Notes under the pieces: model-generated | Told to the model about the DNA's origin: nothing | The model's database searches: none | Seen by the model: only the letters and a program-made list of their open reading frames with translations | Shown here: one piece after another, positions 6,008 through 6,291 of the stretch | Position numbering within the stretch: position 1 is the first letter of the stretch | How the letters are laid out: every line of letters begins with the position of its first letter | Position numbers and translations under genes: made by a program | Source: CAZMGG01 sp964565715 | GTDB lineage: Bacteria; Planctomycetota; UBA1135; UBA2386 | Direction of reading: 5' to 3' | DNA: 6,291 nucleotides | NCBI GenBank assembly: GCA_964565715.1 | Contig: CAZMGG010000209.1 | Coordinates: forward strand, 1-6,291

Positions 6008-6291
6008 ATGTTCGACTCCGTCCGCAAGCGTCTGCAGCAGGAACTGACCGAGATCCGCGACAGCGGCCTGTGGAAGGAGGAACGGGTGCTGCAGGGCCCG
6101 CAGGGCGCCCGCATCCGGGTGGGCGGTCGCGACGTGCTGTGCCTGTGCGCCAACAACTACCTGGGCCTGGCCAACGATCCGGGCCTCCGCGAGGCCGCCC
6201 GGGCGGCGATCGACAGCCACGGGCTGGGTCTGTCCAGCGTCCGCTTCATCTGCGGCACCCAGGACATCCACAAGCAGCTCGAGCAGAAGGT
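6008..6291 (+). CDS. kbl: 2-amino-3-ketobutyrate CoA ligase (glycine C-acetyltransferase), N-terminal part
   Basis: Only the first 94 codons are inside the window and the gene runs off the right edge. Kbl is a PLP-dependent enzyme of the alpha-oxoamine synthase family that converts 2-amino-3-ketobutyrate and CoA to glycine and acetyl-CoA. The visible part matches E. coli Kbl closely: GLWKEERVL, then CANNYLGLANDPGL and SVRFICGTQDIHKQLEQK. Cys-Ala-Asn-Asn-Tyr-Leu-Gly and the SVRFICGTQ region contribute to the cofactor and substrate pocket. The PLP lysine lies beyond the window. The ATG follows the tdh stop by 9 bp with at best a weak GAG ribosome site, so translational coupling to tdh is likely. 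Together the pair forms the threonine-to-glycine catabolic operon. The 3-residue-shorter N-terminus relative to E. coli is ordinary variation. Confidence 0.95.
   Translation, partial: MFDSVRKRLQQELTEIRDSGLWKEERVLQGPQGARIRVGGRDVLCLCANNYLGLANDPGLREAARAAIDSHGLGLSSVRFICGTQDIHKQLEQK

Noticed and set aside
3668..6271. An 867-codon minus-strand open frame across several genes
   Set aside because: It opposes tdh and kbl, overlaps the leftward genes out of frame, and has His/Ala/Gly/Arg-rich composition typical of shadow frames in GC-rich DNA.

Overview
The window is about 6.3 kb of very GC-rich DNA (roughly 70% G+C by eye), almost fully coding, with third codon positions saturated in G/C. It carries eight protein genes, two of them cut by the window ends. 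There is no RNA gene, mobile element, CRISPR array or phage gene. A lipobox-type lipoprotein and a membrane pyrophosphatase fit a free-living, probably Gram-negative bacterium. I cannot place the phylum from the sequence alone. An SD-poor, GC-rich lineage such as Planctomycetota is one guess, held weakly.

Layout: (1) 1-788 (+), the C-terminal third of a K+-dependent membrane pyrophosphatase. (2) 912-1442 (+), the ribosomal silencing factor RsfS, with its own likely promoter and a terminator-like hairpin in front of it. (3) 1443-1570, a gap with two adjacent stem-loops. (4) 1571-3319 (+), a DUF255/YyaL-type protein joining a thioredoxin-fold domain with CxxC to an alpha/alpha-barrel domain. 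(5) 3324-4848 (-), a compact three-gene block read leftward: small lipoprotein, hotdog acyl-CoA thioesterase, and a free-standing Clp N-domain protein. It converges on gene 4 with only 4 bp between the stop codons. (6) 4849-4921, a short divergent intergenic region. (7) 4922-5998 (+) threonine 3-dehydrogenase and 6008-6291 (+) the start of 2-amino-3-ketobutyrate CoA ligase. These two form a tdh-kbl operon that turns threonine into glycine and acetyl-CoA.

The clearest functional unit is tdh-kbl. The other genes are housekeeping (pyrophosphate-driven ion pumping, ribosome silencing) or poorly understood (DUF255, lone Clp_N, lipoprotein). I see no unmistakable new defence or mobile system. The best leads are these: every gene start visible here lacks a Shine-Dalgarno sequence, and most follow a C-rich tract; a GNRA-capped hairpin and a second inverted repeat sit in front of the DUF255 gene; and a Clp N-domain adaptor without an ATPase is co-encoded with a thioesterase and a lipoprotein. 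No stretch longer than 300 bp lacks a gene.
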